Assembly (NCBI RefSeq): GCF_008312835.1
Contig: NZ_VSKS01000011.1
Coordinates: 1-64,000 of the forward strand
Reading direction: 5' to 3'
Source: Streptomyces marokkonensis
Lineage (GTDB): Bacteria; Actinomycetota; Actinomycetes; Streptomycetales; Streptomycetaceae
Length of the DNA stretch: 64,000 bases
Below the pieces are notes generated by a model. That model was not told the DNA's origin. It worked only from the letters and a program-made list of their open reading frames with translations, and made no database searches. Numbering within the stretch: position 1 is the stretch's first letter; each line of letters starts with the position of its first letter. The translations under genes were made by a program, and so were the position numbers. Positions 8,148 through 16,268 of the stretch are shown here, piece by piece.

Positions 8148-9369
8148 CGTCGTCCCCCGCGGGGCGCCGGTCCAGCGCCAGCAGGGCGCGGTGGGCCATC
8201 GGGTGGGTGCGGACCAGTTCGCCGAGCGACGTCGAGCCCTGAGTGATGTCCTTGAACGCCTTCCAGGCCGGGCGGAAACCGGTGAGAACCGCGTGGAACA
8301 CCCCGGGACGCCGCTCGAACGCCGCCAGCATCCGCTTGCCGACGCTCATCTCCACGCCGAGTCCCGCCTTGACGGCGAAGGCGTAGTTCAGCGCCTGCCG
8401 GCGCGTGTCCACGGCGTCGTGGGCCTCGGCGATGCGCACCGCCCACTCCCCCGCCAGCCGTCCCGACCGCAGTGCGAAGGAGATGCCCTCGCGGGTCCAC
8501 GGCTCCAGCAGCCCGGCCGCGTCCCCGCAGACCAGCACCCGGCCGCGCGACAGCGGCGAGTCGTCGGCGCGGCAGCGGGTCAGGTGGCCGGAGGAGATGC
8601 TCGGTTCGAAGCCGGCGAGGCCCAGCCGCCCGATGAAGTCCTCCAAGTACCGCTTGGTCGCGGCGCCTTCACCCCGCCGTGAGATCACGCCGACGGTCAG
8701 CGTGTCGCCCTTGGGGAAGACCCAGCCGTAACTGCCCGGCATGGGACCCCAGTCGATGAGCACCCGTCCCTTCCAGTCCTCCGCGACCGTCTCCGGCACC
8801 GGGATCTCCGCCTCCAGTCCCAGGTCGACCTGGTCGACCTTGACCCCGACGTGCGCTCCTATGCGGCCCGCGCTGCCGTCCGCACCGACCACGGCCCGCG
8901 CCAGGACCGTCTCGCCGCCCTGCAGGACGACGGCGACCGTGCGCCGGTCCGGAACGGCCGATCCGTGCTGCTCGACCCGCTGCACCGCGACCGAGGTGCG
9001 CAGTTCGGCGCCCGCCTTCTGCGCGTGCTCCACGAGTTGCTGGTCGAACTCGGGCCGGTTGATCAGCCCGAACAGCATCTGGCGGGAACGACGGGTGCGG
9101 CTGAAGCGGCCGTTGCTGGAGAACGTCACCGCGTGCACCCGGTCCTTCAGCGGAAGCTCGAAGCCCGGCGGGAGCGAGTCGCGCGAGGGGCCGATGATGC
9201 CGCCGCCGCACGTTTTGTAGCGGGGCAGCTCCGCCTTCTCCAGCAACAGCACGCGCCGCCCCGCGACCGCCGCCGCGTAGGCGGCCGAGGCCCCCGCGGG
9301 TCCCGCGCCCACCACGACGACGTCCCACACCTGCCGCACGTCGTCCGCCGAAGAGTTCTCGCTGCTCAC
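8137..9369 (-). CDS. FAD-dependent geranylgeranyl reductase-family oxidoreductase
   Basis: A 410-residue flavoprotein. The dinucleotide fold VVVVGAGPAGASAAYAAA is near residue 17, followed by VLLLEKAELPRYKTCGGGI, which contains the glutamate that binds the FAD ribose and the PxxKxCGG signature of the geranylgeranyl reductase group. The second FAD motif GRVLVCGDAAGLLEPWTREGI lies near residue 288. Members saturate isoprenoid double bonds or hydroxylate aromatic substrates; there is no neighbouring isoprenoid gene to settle this. The start is a GTG with GGAG about 11 nt upstream. It diverges from the dipeptidase gene over 193 bp. Confidence 0.85.
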   Translation of the reverse strand: MSSENSSADDVRQVWDVVVVGAGPAGASAAYAAAVAGRRVLLLEKAELPRYKTCGGGIIGPSRDSLPPGFELPLKDRVHAVTFSSNGRFSRTRRSRQMLFGLINRPEFDQQLVEHAQKAGAELRTSVAVQRVEQHGSAVPDRRTVAVVLQGGETVLARAVVGADGSAGRIGAHVGVKVDQVDLGLEAEIPVPETVAEDWKGRVLIDWGPMPGSYGWVFPKGDTLTVGVISRRGEGAATKRYLEDFIGRLGLAGFEPSISSGHLTRCRADDSPLSRGRVLVCGDAAGLLEPWTREGISFALRSGRLAGEWAVRIAEAHDAVDTRRQALNYAFAVKAGLGVEMSVGKRMLAAFERRPGVFHAVLTGFRPAWKAFKDITQGSTSLGELVRTHPMAHRALLALDRRPAGDDVSS

Positions 9370-9562
9370 GATGGTCTACTGCTCCCGATCCAGCCGCCTG
9401 CCACTCTGTCCTCCCGCATCCTACGGCGGCGATCGACTGGGGCCACTGTGGGAGGATCGGCGGCGTAAGTGCCCCGTACACGGGTCCTCACGCACACCGC
9501 ACGATCTTCTCGTACGGAGAAGTACGCAGAAGTACAACGTCGCACCCACAAGGAGCGTGCCC

Positions 9563-10924
9563 ATGTCGTCGAATCCTGTCGCCGCGACCGTCGCCTCGCT
9601 GATGCCCAGGGCGAAGGAGGAGCTCACCGAGCTGGTGGCCTTCAAGTCGGTGGCGGACTTCGGCCAGTTCCCGCGCAGCGAGAGCGAGGGCGCCGCCCGC
9701 TGGATCGCCGGCGCGCTGACCGCCGAGGGCTTCCAGGACGTGGCCCTGCTGGACACCCCGGACGGCACGCAGTCGGTGTACGGCTACCTGCCCGGCCCCG
9801 AGGGCGCCAGGACGGTACTGCTCTACGCGCACTACGACGTGCAGCCGCCGCTGGACGAGTCCGGCTGGACCACGCCGCCCTTCGAGCTGACCGAGCGGGA
9901 CGGCCGCTGGTACGGACGCGGGACCGCGGACTGCAAGGGCGGCGTGATCATGCACCTGCTGGCGCTGCGCGCGCTGAAGGCCGACGGCGGCGTCCCGGTG
10001 CACGTGAAGGTGATCGTCGAGGGCTCCGAGGAGCAGGGCACCGGCGGCCTGGAGCGGTACGCCGAGGAGCACCCCGACCTGCTGACGGCCGACGCCGTCG
10101 TGATCGGCGACGCGGGCAACTTCCGTGCCGGTCTGCCGACGGTCACCTCCACGCTCCGCGGCATGACGCTCGTCCGGGTGCAGATCGACACCCTGGAGGG
10201 CAACCTCCACTCCGGCCAGTTCGGCGGGGCCGCGCCGGACTCGCTGGCCGCACTCGTGCGCGTACTGGACTCGCTGCGCGCCGAGGACGGCAGCACGACC
10301 GTCGACGGGCTGACCGGTGACGGTGCCTGGGACGGACTGCGGTACGACGACGAGCAGTTCCGCAAGGACGCGAAGGTGCTCGACGGGGTGGAGCTGATCG
10401 GTTCCGGCACGGTCGCCGACCGTATCTGGGCGCGCCCGGCGGTCACCGTGCTCGGGATCGACTGCCCGCCGGTGGCCGGCGCCACGCCGTCCGTCCACGC
10501 GAGCGCCCGCGCGCTGATCAGCCTGCGGGTGCCGCCGGGCGTCGACGCGGCCGAGGCGACCGGACTGCTGCGGGCGCACCTGGAGTCCCGCACGCCGTGG
10601 GGCGCGCGGGTGAGCACCGAGCAGATCGGTCAGGGACAGGCGTTCCGTGCGGACACGACCAGCCCGGCCTACCGGGCCATGGCCGACGCGATGGCGGCCG
10701 CCTACCCGGGGCAGGAGATGAGTTACGCCGGCCAGGGCGGCTCGATCCCGCTGTGCAACACCCTCGCCGCCCTCTACCCGAAGGCGGAGATCCTGCTCAT
10801 CGGCCTGAGCGAGCCGGAGGCCCGGATCCACGCGGTGAACGAGAGCGTGTCCCCGGACGAACTGGAGCGGCTGTCGGTCGCCGAGGCGCTGTTCCTGCGC
10901 AATTACGCGTCCGGCGCGAACTGA
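9563..10924 (+). CDS. M20 family dipeptidase
   Basis: A 453-residue zinc aminopeptidase-fold enzyme. Metal and catalytic residues are visible in order: LYAHYDVQPP (His ligand and Asp), GRGTADCKGG (bridging Asp), IVEGSEEQGTGG (general base Glu and ligand Glu), VIGDAGNF (Asp ligand) and a final IHAVNESVS His. A lid domain is inserted between about residues 195 and 340. It resembles bacterial dipeptidases such as PepV/CPG2-like members that cleave dipeptides in the cytoplasm; there is no signal peptide. The ATG at 9563 is preceded by AAGGAG with 7 nt spacing, which decides the start. Confidence 0.9.
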   Translation: MSSNPVAATVASLMPRAKEELTELVAFKSVADFGQFPRSESEGAARWIAGALTAEGFQDVALLDTPDGTQSVYGYLPGPEGARTVLLYAHYDVQPPLDESGWTTPPFELTERDGRWYGRGTADCKGGVIMHLLALRALKADGGVPVHVKVIVEGSEEQGTGGLERYAEEHPDLLTADAVVIGDAGNFRAGLPTVTSTLRGMTLVRVQIDTLEGNLHSGQFGGAAPDSLAALVRVLDSLRAEDGSTTVDGLTGDGAWDGLRYDDEQFRKDAKVLDGVELIGSGTVADRIWARPAVTVLGIDCPPVAGATPSVHASARALISLRVPPGVDAAEATGLLRAHLESRTPWGARVSTEQIGQGQAFRADTTSPAYRAMADAMAAAYPGQEMSYAGQGGSIPLCNTLAALYPKAEILLIGLSEPEARIHAVNESVSPDELERLSVAEALFLRNYASGAN

Positions 10925-10956
10925 CCGCGGACGGTTCCCCGCTCTGCCGAGGGCAG

Positions 10957-10980
10957 AGTCCCCGTCCCCGGGCGGGGACT
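10957..10980 (+). terminator. Short hairpin after the dipeptidase
   Basis: AGTCCCCG (10957-10964) and CGGGGACT (10973-10980) form a perfect 8-bp stem, just before the leaderless promoter of the next gene. Confidence 0.4.
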
Positions 10981-10998
10981 TCGCCCTACGGTCGTCCC

Positions 10999-11766
10999 AT
11001 GGACGTCGTCGAACTCCTCCCCCGCCTCCACCTCCTGCGCTTCCCGGTCGGCCAGGCCTACCTCTGGCGGGACGGCCGGGAGGGGCACGAGGAGGAGCTG
11101 ACGCTGATCGATGCCGGGCCGGCTGGTTCCGGGGCGGCGATCGCCGAGGCCGTGATCGCGCTCGGCCGGCACCCCCGGGACGTACGCCGGGTCGTGCTCA
11201 CCCACTTCCACGAGGATCACGCGGGCGGGGCGGCCGAGGTGGCGGCGCTGACCGGTGCCGAGGTCCTGGCCCACCGGCTGGACGCGCCGCACGTGCGCGG
11301 TGAAGTGCCGGGACCGCCCCCGGTGTTCGAGGACTGGGAGCGGCCCCTGCACGAGCGGGCGGCGCGGCTGCTGCCTCCGGGGGACTTCGAACGTCCGGCG
11401 CGGGTCACGGAGTTGTCCGACGGGGACGTCCTCGACGTGGGTGGCGGGGCGCGCGTCGTGCACGTACCGGGACACACGCGGGGCAGTGTCGCGCTGCATC
11501 TGCCCCGGTACGGCGTGCTGTTCACCGGTGACACGGTGGCCGCCTCACCCGTGGACGGCACCGTGATGCCGGGTGTGTTCAACCTCGACGGGCGCCGGGT
11601 TCTCGCCGCCTGCCACCGGCTGGCCGCTCTCGACGCGGAGGTGGCCTGCTTCGGCCACGGCGAGCCGGTGACCGGGCGCGCGGCCCGGGCGCTGCGTGCG
11701 GCGGCCGAACGGGCGGGCGCGGCCGCGGCGGAGGCCGACGGAGCGGGCCGGGCCCCGGGCGACTGA
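10999..11766 (+). CDS. MBL fold metallo-hydrolase
   Basis: A 255-residue beta-lactamase-fold hydrolase. The metal signature THFHEDHAGG is at residues 68-77, with further ligands in HVPGHTRGSVALH, LFTGDTVA and CFGHGEPV. It is a glyoxalase II-like single-domain protein; the substrate (a thioester or other hydrolysable ester) cannot be told. TACGGT at 10987-10992 lies 6 nt before the ATG and there is no Shine-Dalgarno sequence, so it is probably leaderless. The C-terminus is Ala-rich. It converges with the TmrB-Nudix gene, whose stop lies 10 bp away. Confidence 0.88.
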   Translation: MDVVELLPRLHLLRFPVGQAYLWRDGREGHEEELTLIDAGPAGSGAAIAEAVIALGRHPRDVRRVVLTHFHEDHAGGAAEVAALTGAEVLAHRLDAPHVRGEVPGPPPVFEDWERPLHERAARLLPPGDFERPARVTELSDGDVLDVGGGARVVHVPGHTRGSVALHLPRYGVLFTGDTVAASPVDGTVMPGVFNLDGRRVLAACHRLAALDAEVACFGHGEPVTGRAARALRAAAERAGAAAAEADGAGRAPGD

Positions 11767-11775
11767 TCCGCGGGC

Positions 11776-12816
11776 TCACCCGACCGGCACTCCGGCCTCC
11801 AGGTACATGGCCTTGCCGCGTTCCCGTGCCCGCAGCGCCCTGCGCAGCCGTTCGTAGCGGACCGGTGGCAGCAGTTCGGCGGCCTCGGCCTCGGAGACGA
11901 AACGCCAGTCGCGCAGTTCCGGTCCGGGCAGCAGCAGTGCTCCGGCCTCCGCGGAGTCGAGCCGCCCGCCGTCGAAGAGCAGCCGCAGTCCCCCGAACCC
12001 GGGCGGCGCGGGCGGCTCCCAGTCGACGACGAGCAGCGCCGGTACGTCGTCGAGGCGGATCCCGGTCTCCTCGGCCACCTCGCGCATCCCCGCACGCGCG
12101 GGGGCCTCACCGCGTTCGACGACTCCGCCCGGGAACTCCCAGCCCGCCTTGTAGGTCGGGTCGACGAGCAGCACGCGGTCCTGCTCGTCGAAGAGCAGGA
12201 CCCCGGCGGCGACCGTCTCGGCGGTGGGCTCGGGCGTCTGCACGATGTCACAGGCGGGAAGCGCCCCGCTGCCCACGGCCTCCGCGATCCGCAGGGCGGC
12301 GTCGTACGGGGTGAGGGCCGTGCTGTCGACCGGGTAGGCGTCCGCGGTGAGCCACGCGGCGAGGGCCGCCTTGTACGGCTCGATGTGGTCGTACGCCCAC
12401 TGCCTGACGCGTATCTCCCCGTCGGGGAGGTCCGCGGGGACCTCACGGGCGGCTATTCGCTGCCGCAGGATCGTTTCCGCCGGAGCGAGGAGGACGTGCC
12501 TGACCGGAATCCGGCGGGCGGCGAGCCCTCCGAAGATCTCGTCGCGGTACTCCTGGCGCAGCAGGGTCATGGGGACCACGAGGGTCCCGCCGAGCTCGGC
12601 GAGCATCGCGGCCGCCGTGTCGATCACGAGTCGTCGCCAGATCGGGACGTCCTGGAAGTCGCCGACCTCGGCGAGGCGCTTGGGCGGTAGCAGCTTCTCC
12701 AGCGCTCCGCCGATGACCTCGGGGTCGAAGAGCGTGCTGTTCGGGATCAGCTCGATCAGTTCACGCGCGGTGGTGGTCTTCCCCGCACCGAACGCGCCGT
12801 TGATCCAGACGATCAC
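11776..12816 (-). CDS. TmrB-like P-loop ATPase fused to a Nudix hydrolase
   Basis: A 346-residue two-domain protein. Residues 1-185 form a P-loop kinase-like domain: VIVWINGAFGAGKTTTAREL at the N-terminus (Walker A at 7-14), LFDPEVIG, FQDVPIWRRL, and GTLVVPMTLLRQEY. This order and wording closely match Bacillus TmrB, an ATP-binding tunicamycin-resistance protein. Residues 200-346 are a Nudix domain with a complete box at 231-253 (G-x5-E-x7-REVAEETGI) that hydrolyses nucleoside diphosphate-linked compounds. The GTG at 12816 follows GAGGGGGAA. Joined domains suggest a common nucleotide-sugar or nucleotide-like target, but none is proven. A role in antibiotic self-protection is possible. Confidence 0.85.
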   Translation of the reverse strand: MIVWINGAFGAGKTTTARELIELIPNSTLFDPEVIGGALEKLLPPKRLAEVGDFQDVPIWRRLVIDTAAAMLAELGGTLVVPMTLLRQEYRDEIFGGLAARRIPVRHVLLAPAETILRQRIAAREVPADLPDGEIRVRQWAYDHIEPYKAALAAWLTADAYPVDSTALTPYDAALRIAEAVGSGALPACDIVQTPEPTAETVAAGVLLFDEQDRVLLVDPTYKAGWEFPGGVVERGEAPARAGMREVAEETGIRLDDVPALLVVDWEPPAPPGFGGLRLLFDGGRLDSAEAGALLLPGPELRDWRFVSEAEAAELLPPVRYERLRRALRARERGKAMYLEAGVPVG

Positions 12817-12900
12817 GGTTCCCCCTCTTCTGTTGGCCCCCTGTGGCTTGCCCGCTCCACCCTGCCACGGAAACCGGCTCCCGTTGAGACCGCATGGGAG

Positions 12901-12939
12901 CGGCGCCGGTGCCCCTCCCGTCGAGGGGCACCGGCGCCG
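12901..12939 (-). terminator. Long perfect hairpin terminator
   Basis: Arms 12901-12917 and 12923-12939 pair perfectly over 17 bp (CGGCGCCGGTGCCCCTC and its complement) around a 5-nt loop. It lies 23 nt beyond the stop of the small secreted-protein gene. Confidence 0.75.
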
Positions 12940-12961
12940 TACGGCTCCGTCGTGGGACGCG

Positions 12962-13150
12962 TCAGCCGTTGTCCCGGTCGACGTCCAGGGCCAGGGTGTT
13001 GTCCTCGGCGACGGTCCGGTCGAGGGTGCTGAGGGTGTCGTCGATCTCGAGCCCGCCGATGCTCTCACCGAGCGCGTGCGACGGGGTGACGGCCGCGACG
13101 ACGAACCCGGTGGCGAGGGAGGCGATGGCCAGCATGCTGCGCTTCTTCAT
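12962..13150 (-). CDS. Small secreted peptide, hypothetical
   Basis: A 62-residue protein: a basic MKKRSM start, a hydrophobic core (LAIASLATGFVVAAV) and a probable cleavage after TPSHA, leaving a mature acidic peptide of about 36 residues (LGESIGGLEIDDTLSTLDRTV ...). There are no cysteines. Third-position GC and the strong terminator downstream support a real gene despite its size. The ATG at 13150 gives the natural signal peptide; the open frame extends upstream without a signal. Function unknown; it could be a small cell-surface or signalling peptide. Confidence 0.65.
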   Translation of the reverse strand: MKKRSMLAIASLATGFVVAAVTPSHALGESIGGLEIDDTLSTLDRTVAEDNTLALDVDRDNG

Positions 13151-13248
13151 ATCCGGCTCAACTACTCGGACCGCCCCGGGGTCACGCCCTTTTCGGAAAG
13201 GGTGCCGGAAGCTCCCGGACGCGGCTCCCCGCCGGCCGGGCCGCGCTC

Positions 13249-14202
13249 TCACACCCCGGCGACCGCCGGGTCCGTCCGGCTGACCAGCGCCGCCGCGGCG
13301 GCGCCCACCAGGCCCGCGTCGGTGCCCATCTGCGCGGGGGCCACCGCGAGGCGCTGGACGAAGGACAGGGTGGCGTACTCGGTGAGGGCCCTGCGCAGGG
13401 GGGCGAAGAGGACCTCACCCGCCTTGCCCACGCCGCCGCCGATCACGGCTATGTCGATCTCCACGAGGGTCGCGGTGGCCGCGATGCCGGCGGCCAGCGC
13501 CCTGGCCGCCCGCTCGAAGGACGCCACGGCCACCGGGTCCCCGGCGCGGGCGGCCTCCGCCACCGCGGCGGCGGAGGTGTCGCCGTCCACGCCGGGCCGC
13601 CAGCCGTTCTCCAGGGCACGGCGGGCGATGTTGGGCCCGCTCGCGATCCGCTCCACGCAACCGCGCGAGCCGCACGGGCACAGGTCTCCGTCGAGGTCCA
13701 CGCTGATGTGGCCGATGTGGCCGGCGTTGCCGGTGGGCCCGGGGTGAAGCCGGCCCCCGAGCACCAGGCCGCCGCCGACCCCGGTGGAGACGACCATGCA
13801 CAGGGCGTTGTCGTGGCCGCGGGCCGCGCCCTGCCAGTGTTCGGCGGCCGTGATCGCCACACCGTCGCCGATCAGTTCCACGGGCAGCCCCCCGGCCGCG
13901 TCCCGGACCCGGGCGACCAGCGGGTAGTCGCGCCAGCCCGGTACGTTCACCGGGCTCACCGTGCCGGCGGAGGCGTCCACCGGGCCGGCGCTGCCGATGC
14001 CCACGGCGCCCGCGCGCCGCCACAGCGGGGACACGGTGAGCTCGCCGATCACCGCCTCGACCGCACACATCACGGTCTCACCGTCCTCACGCGCGGGCGT
14101 CGGCCGCTGGGCACGGAGAAGGATCCGTCCCCGGCGGTCCACCAGAGCGCCGGCGATCTTGGTGCCGCCGATGTCGAGCGCGGCCACGAGGTCGGTGTGC
14201 AT
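13249..14202 (-). CDS. ROK family sugar kinase
   Basis: A 317-residue ROK protein without a DNA-binding domain, so a kinase rather than a repressor. The phosphate motif ALDIGGTKIAGALVD is at residues 8-22, the catalytic Asp is in ELIGDGVA (D113), and the zinc motif CPCGSRGCVERIASG is at 175-189. Length and motifs match actinobacterial glucokinase-like enzymes that phosphorylate glucose, mannose or related sugars with ATP. It diverges from a LacI regulator with a perfect palindrome between them, suggesting sugar-dependent control. The exact sugar is not deducible. Confidence 0.85.
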   Translation of the reverse strand: MHTDLVAALDIGGTKIAGALVDRRGRILLRAQRPTPAREDGETVMCAVEAVIGELTVSPLWRRAGAVGIGSAGPVDASAGTVSPVNVPGWRDYPLVARVRDAAGGLPVELIGDGVAITAAEHWQGAARGHDNALCMVVSTGVGGGLVLGGRLHPGPTGNAGHIGHISVDLDGDLCPCGSRGCVERIASGPNIARRALENGWRPGVDGDTSAAAVAEAARAGDPVAVASFERAARALAAGIAATATLVEIDIAVIGGGVGKAGEVLFAPLRRALTEYATLSFVQRLAVAPAQMGTDAGLVGAAAAALVSRTDPAVAGV

Positions 14203-14356
14203 CAGTGTCGGATCTCCCCGTCAAACATGGAAAAACATCTGAAAGCGCTGAGAACGACCATGCGCGACCAGGAGGCGACACATGGAGCACGAGCGGCGGC
14301 CCCGTCGTGCGGCGATGTGCGGGCCGGAGTGTGCGAGGGACAGTGTCTACGAGGCT

Positions 14357-14368
14357 GACAACGTTGTC
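14357..14368. promoter_or_regulatory. Perfect LacI-type palindrome
   Basis: GACAACGTTGTC is a perfect 12-bp palindrome centred on CG, the usual form of LacI/GalR operators. It lies between the divergent ROK kinase and lacI-type genes, about 85 bp before the regulator start. A weaker AAAGCGCT motif lies near the kinase start (around 14240). Confidence 0.65.
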
Positions 14369-14452
14369 CAGGCTCTATGCTCGACGCCACATCCTCATAC
14401 AACCCCATGGACCCACGCATCCCCCGTGGCCGACAGGACAGGACACCGCACC

Positions 14453-15502
14453 GTGCCGGAGACGACCCGCCGCACCGACCGCTTCCCAGGGACCCGTTAC
14501 GGCAACCGTCCCACCATGAAGGACGTGGCGGCCCGCGCCGGGGTGGGGCTCAAGACGGTCTCCCGGGTGGTCAACGGCGAACCCGGGGTCACCGCCGAGA
14601 CGGAGCGCCGCGTCCAGGAGGCGATCGAGGCGCTCGGCTTCCGCCGCAACGACAGCGCCCGGGTGCTGCGCAAGGGCCGCACCGCCAGCATCGGCCTGGT
14701 CCTGGAGGATCTCGCGGACCCCTTCTACGGGCCGCTGAGCCGGGCGGTGGAGGAGGTGGCGCGCGCGCACGGCGCGCTGCTGATCAACGGCTCGAGCGCG
14801 GAGGACGCCGACCGTGAGCAGGAACTTGTGCTGGCGCTGTGCGCCCGGCGGGTGGACGGGCTGGTGGTGATCCCGGCCGGCGACGACCACCGCTATCTGG
14901 AACCGGAGATCAAGGCGGGCGTGGCCACCGTGTTCGTGGACCGCCCTGCCGGGCACATCGACGCGGACGTCGTCGTGTCGGACAACTACGGCGGGGCCCA
15001 CGACGGCGTCAGCCACCTGATCGCGCACGGACACCGCCGGATCGGCTTCATCGGTGACATGCCCCGTATCCACACCGCCGCCGAGCGGCTGCGCGGGTAC
15101 CGGACGGCCATGGAGGACGCGGGCATACCGGTGGCGGACTCATGGATGTCGCTGGGCGTCACCGACCCCGAGCGGGTCCGCCGGGCGGCCCGGGAGATGC
15201 TCTCCGGGCCCGAGCCGGTCACCGCGATCTTCACGGGCAACAACCGGGTGACGGTCACCGTGATCCGGGTGCTGGCCGAGCACACCCGCCCGGTCGCCCT
15301 GGTCGGTTTCGACGACATCGAACTCGCCGATCTGCTCCAGCCGGGCGTCACCGTCGTCGCCCAGGACGCGGCGGCGCTCGGCCGGACCGCGGCCGAGCGG
15401 CTGTTCCGTCAGCTGGACGGCACCCTGCTCGCCCCGGAGCGCATCGAGCTGCCGACCCGGCTGATCACCCGCGGCTCCGGGGAACTGCCGCCGGCGGACT
15501 GA
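14453..15502 (+). CDS. LacI family transcriptional regulator
   Basis: A 349-residue regulator. The helix-turn-helix PTMKDVAARAGVGLKTVSRVVNGEPGV lies at about residues 20-46, then the hinge (ALGFRRNDSARVLRKG) and a periplasmic-binding-protein fold (TASIGLVLEDLADPFYGPL ... VALVGFDDIELADLLQPGVTVVAQD). The GTG at 14453 (MPETTRRTDRFPG...) is the likely start; the open frame extends further but without a coding character. It probably binds the GACAACGTTGTC palindrome and controls itself and the divergent ROK kinase. The next gene begins 7 bp after its stop. Confidence 0.85.
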   Translation: MPETTRRTDRFPGTRYGNRPTMKDVAARAGVGLKTVSRVVNGEPGVTAETERRVQEAIEALGFRRNDSARVLRKGRTASIGLVLEDLADPFYGPLSRAVEEVARAHGALLINGSSAEDADREQELVLALCARRVDGLVVIPAGDDHRYLEPEIKAGVATVFVDRPAGHIDADVVVSDNYGGAHDGVSHLIAHGHRRIGFIGDMPRIHTAAERLRGYRTAMEDAGIPVADSWMSLGVTDPERVRRAAREMLSGPEPVTAIFTGNNRVTVTVIRVLAEHTRPVALVGFDDIELADLLQPGVTVVAQDAAALGRTAAERLFRQLDGTLLAPERIELPTRLITRGSGELPPAD

Positions 15503-15509
15503 GCGGGCG

Positions 15510-16268
15510 GTGCCGGTGGAGGAGGACCGCTCGCTGCGGGCCCTGGGGCTGGACGAGGCGCCGCGCACGCATCCGCTGCTGTATCCGGGAGCCTGGCCGA
15601 GGGAGTCGGGGCTGCTCGACGGGCACCGGCTGCTGCCGCTGGACCGCCTGGTGTACGAGGACCGCGTACCGGTGCTCGCGGTCGGTTCCAACGCCTGCCC
15701 GGGGCAGCTGCGGCACAAGATGGCCGAATCCGGGATCATCACGGCGCTGCCGATGGTGCGGGCCCGGGTGACGGGCGTCGGCATCGGCGTCTCGGCGCAC
15801 GTCAGCCGCATGGGCTACGTGTCCCACTCGCCGGTCGCCGCCCCGGGAGCGGTGCGGGAGCTGTTCGTCCTCTGGCTGGACGCCCGGCAGGTCGCGGTGA
15901 TCGACGCGAGCGAGGGCGTGCCGCGCCCGGACGGCAACTTCCGGCGCGCCTGGCTGCCCGCGCCCGACGTGCGGATCGAGCTCGCCGACGGCTCGGTGCT
16001 GCCCGGCGCGTACGCGTACGTCAACCGTCACGGCGTGCTGCACGACGGTGCCGGCGCCCCGCGCGGCCATCCGGGCCAGCGGCCGCTGCTCACCGACCTG
16101 CTCGCGAACGTACCCGGTATGCGGGAGCTGTTCGGCGCCTCGCCCGAGGAGTTCTGCGCGCGGGCCCGCGCCGACCGGGGGCTGTGCGCGCGGGGCACAC
16201 GGCTGTTCGCCGAGGAGAAGATGGTGACCGTCTGCGGCCTGGAGCGGTACGTCGGGTCTCAGCAGTAG
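15510..16268 (+). CDS. Conserved hypothetical protein with a GGCT-like motif
   Basis: A 252-residue protein not recognised with certainty. The segment VPVLAVGSNACPGQLRHKM near residue 55 resembles the YGSN substrate loop of gamma-glutamylcyclotransferase-fold proteins, and WLDARQVAVIDASEGV with YAYVNRHGVL fits the strands that follow. It begins 7 bp after the LacI stop and is probably co-transcribed. A second GTG at 15516 could also be the start. It overlaps the 3' end of the convergent kinase gene by 10 bp. An enzymatic role is only a guess. Confidence 0.65.
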   Translation: MPVEEDRSLRALGLDEAPRTHPLLYPGAWPRESGLLDGHRLLPLDRLVYEDRVPVLAVGSNACPGQLRHKMAESGIITALPMVRARVTGVGIGVSAHVSRMGYVSHSPVAAPGAVRELFVLWLDARQVAVIDASEGVPRPDGNFRRAWLPAPDVRIELADGSVLPGAYAYVNRHGVLHDGAGAPRGHPGQRPLLTDLLANVPGMRELFGASPEEFCARARADRGLCARGTRLFAEEKMVTVCGLERYVGSQQ

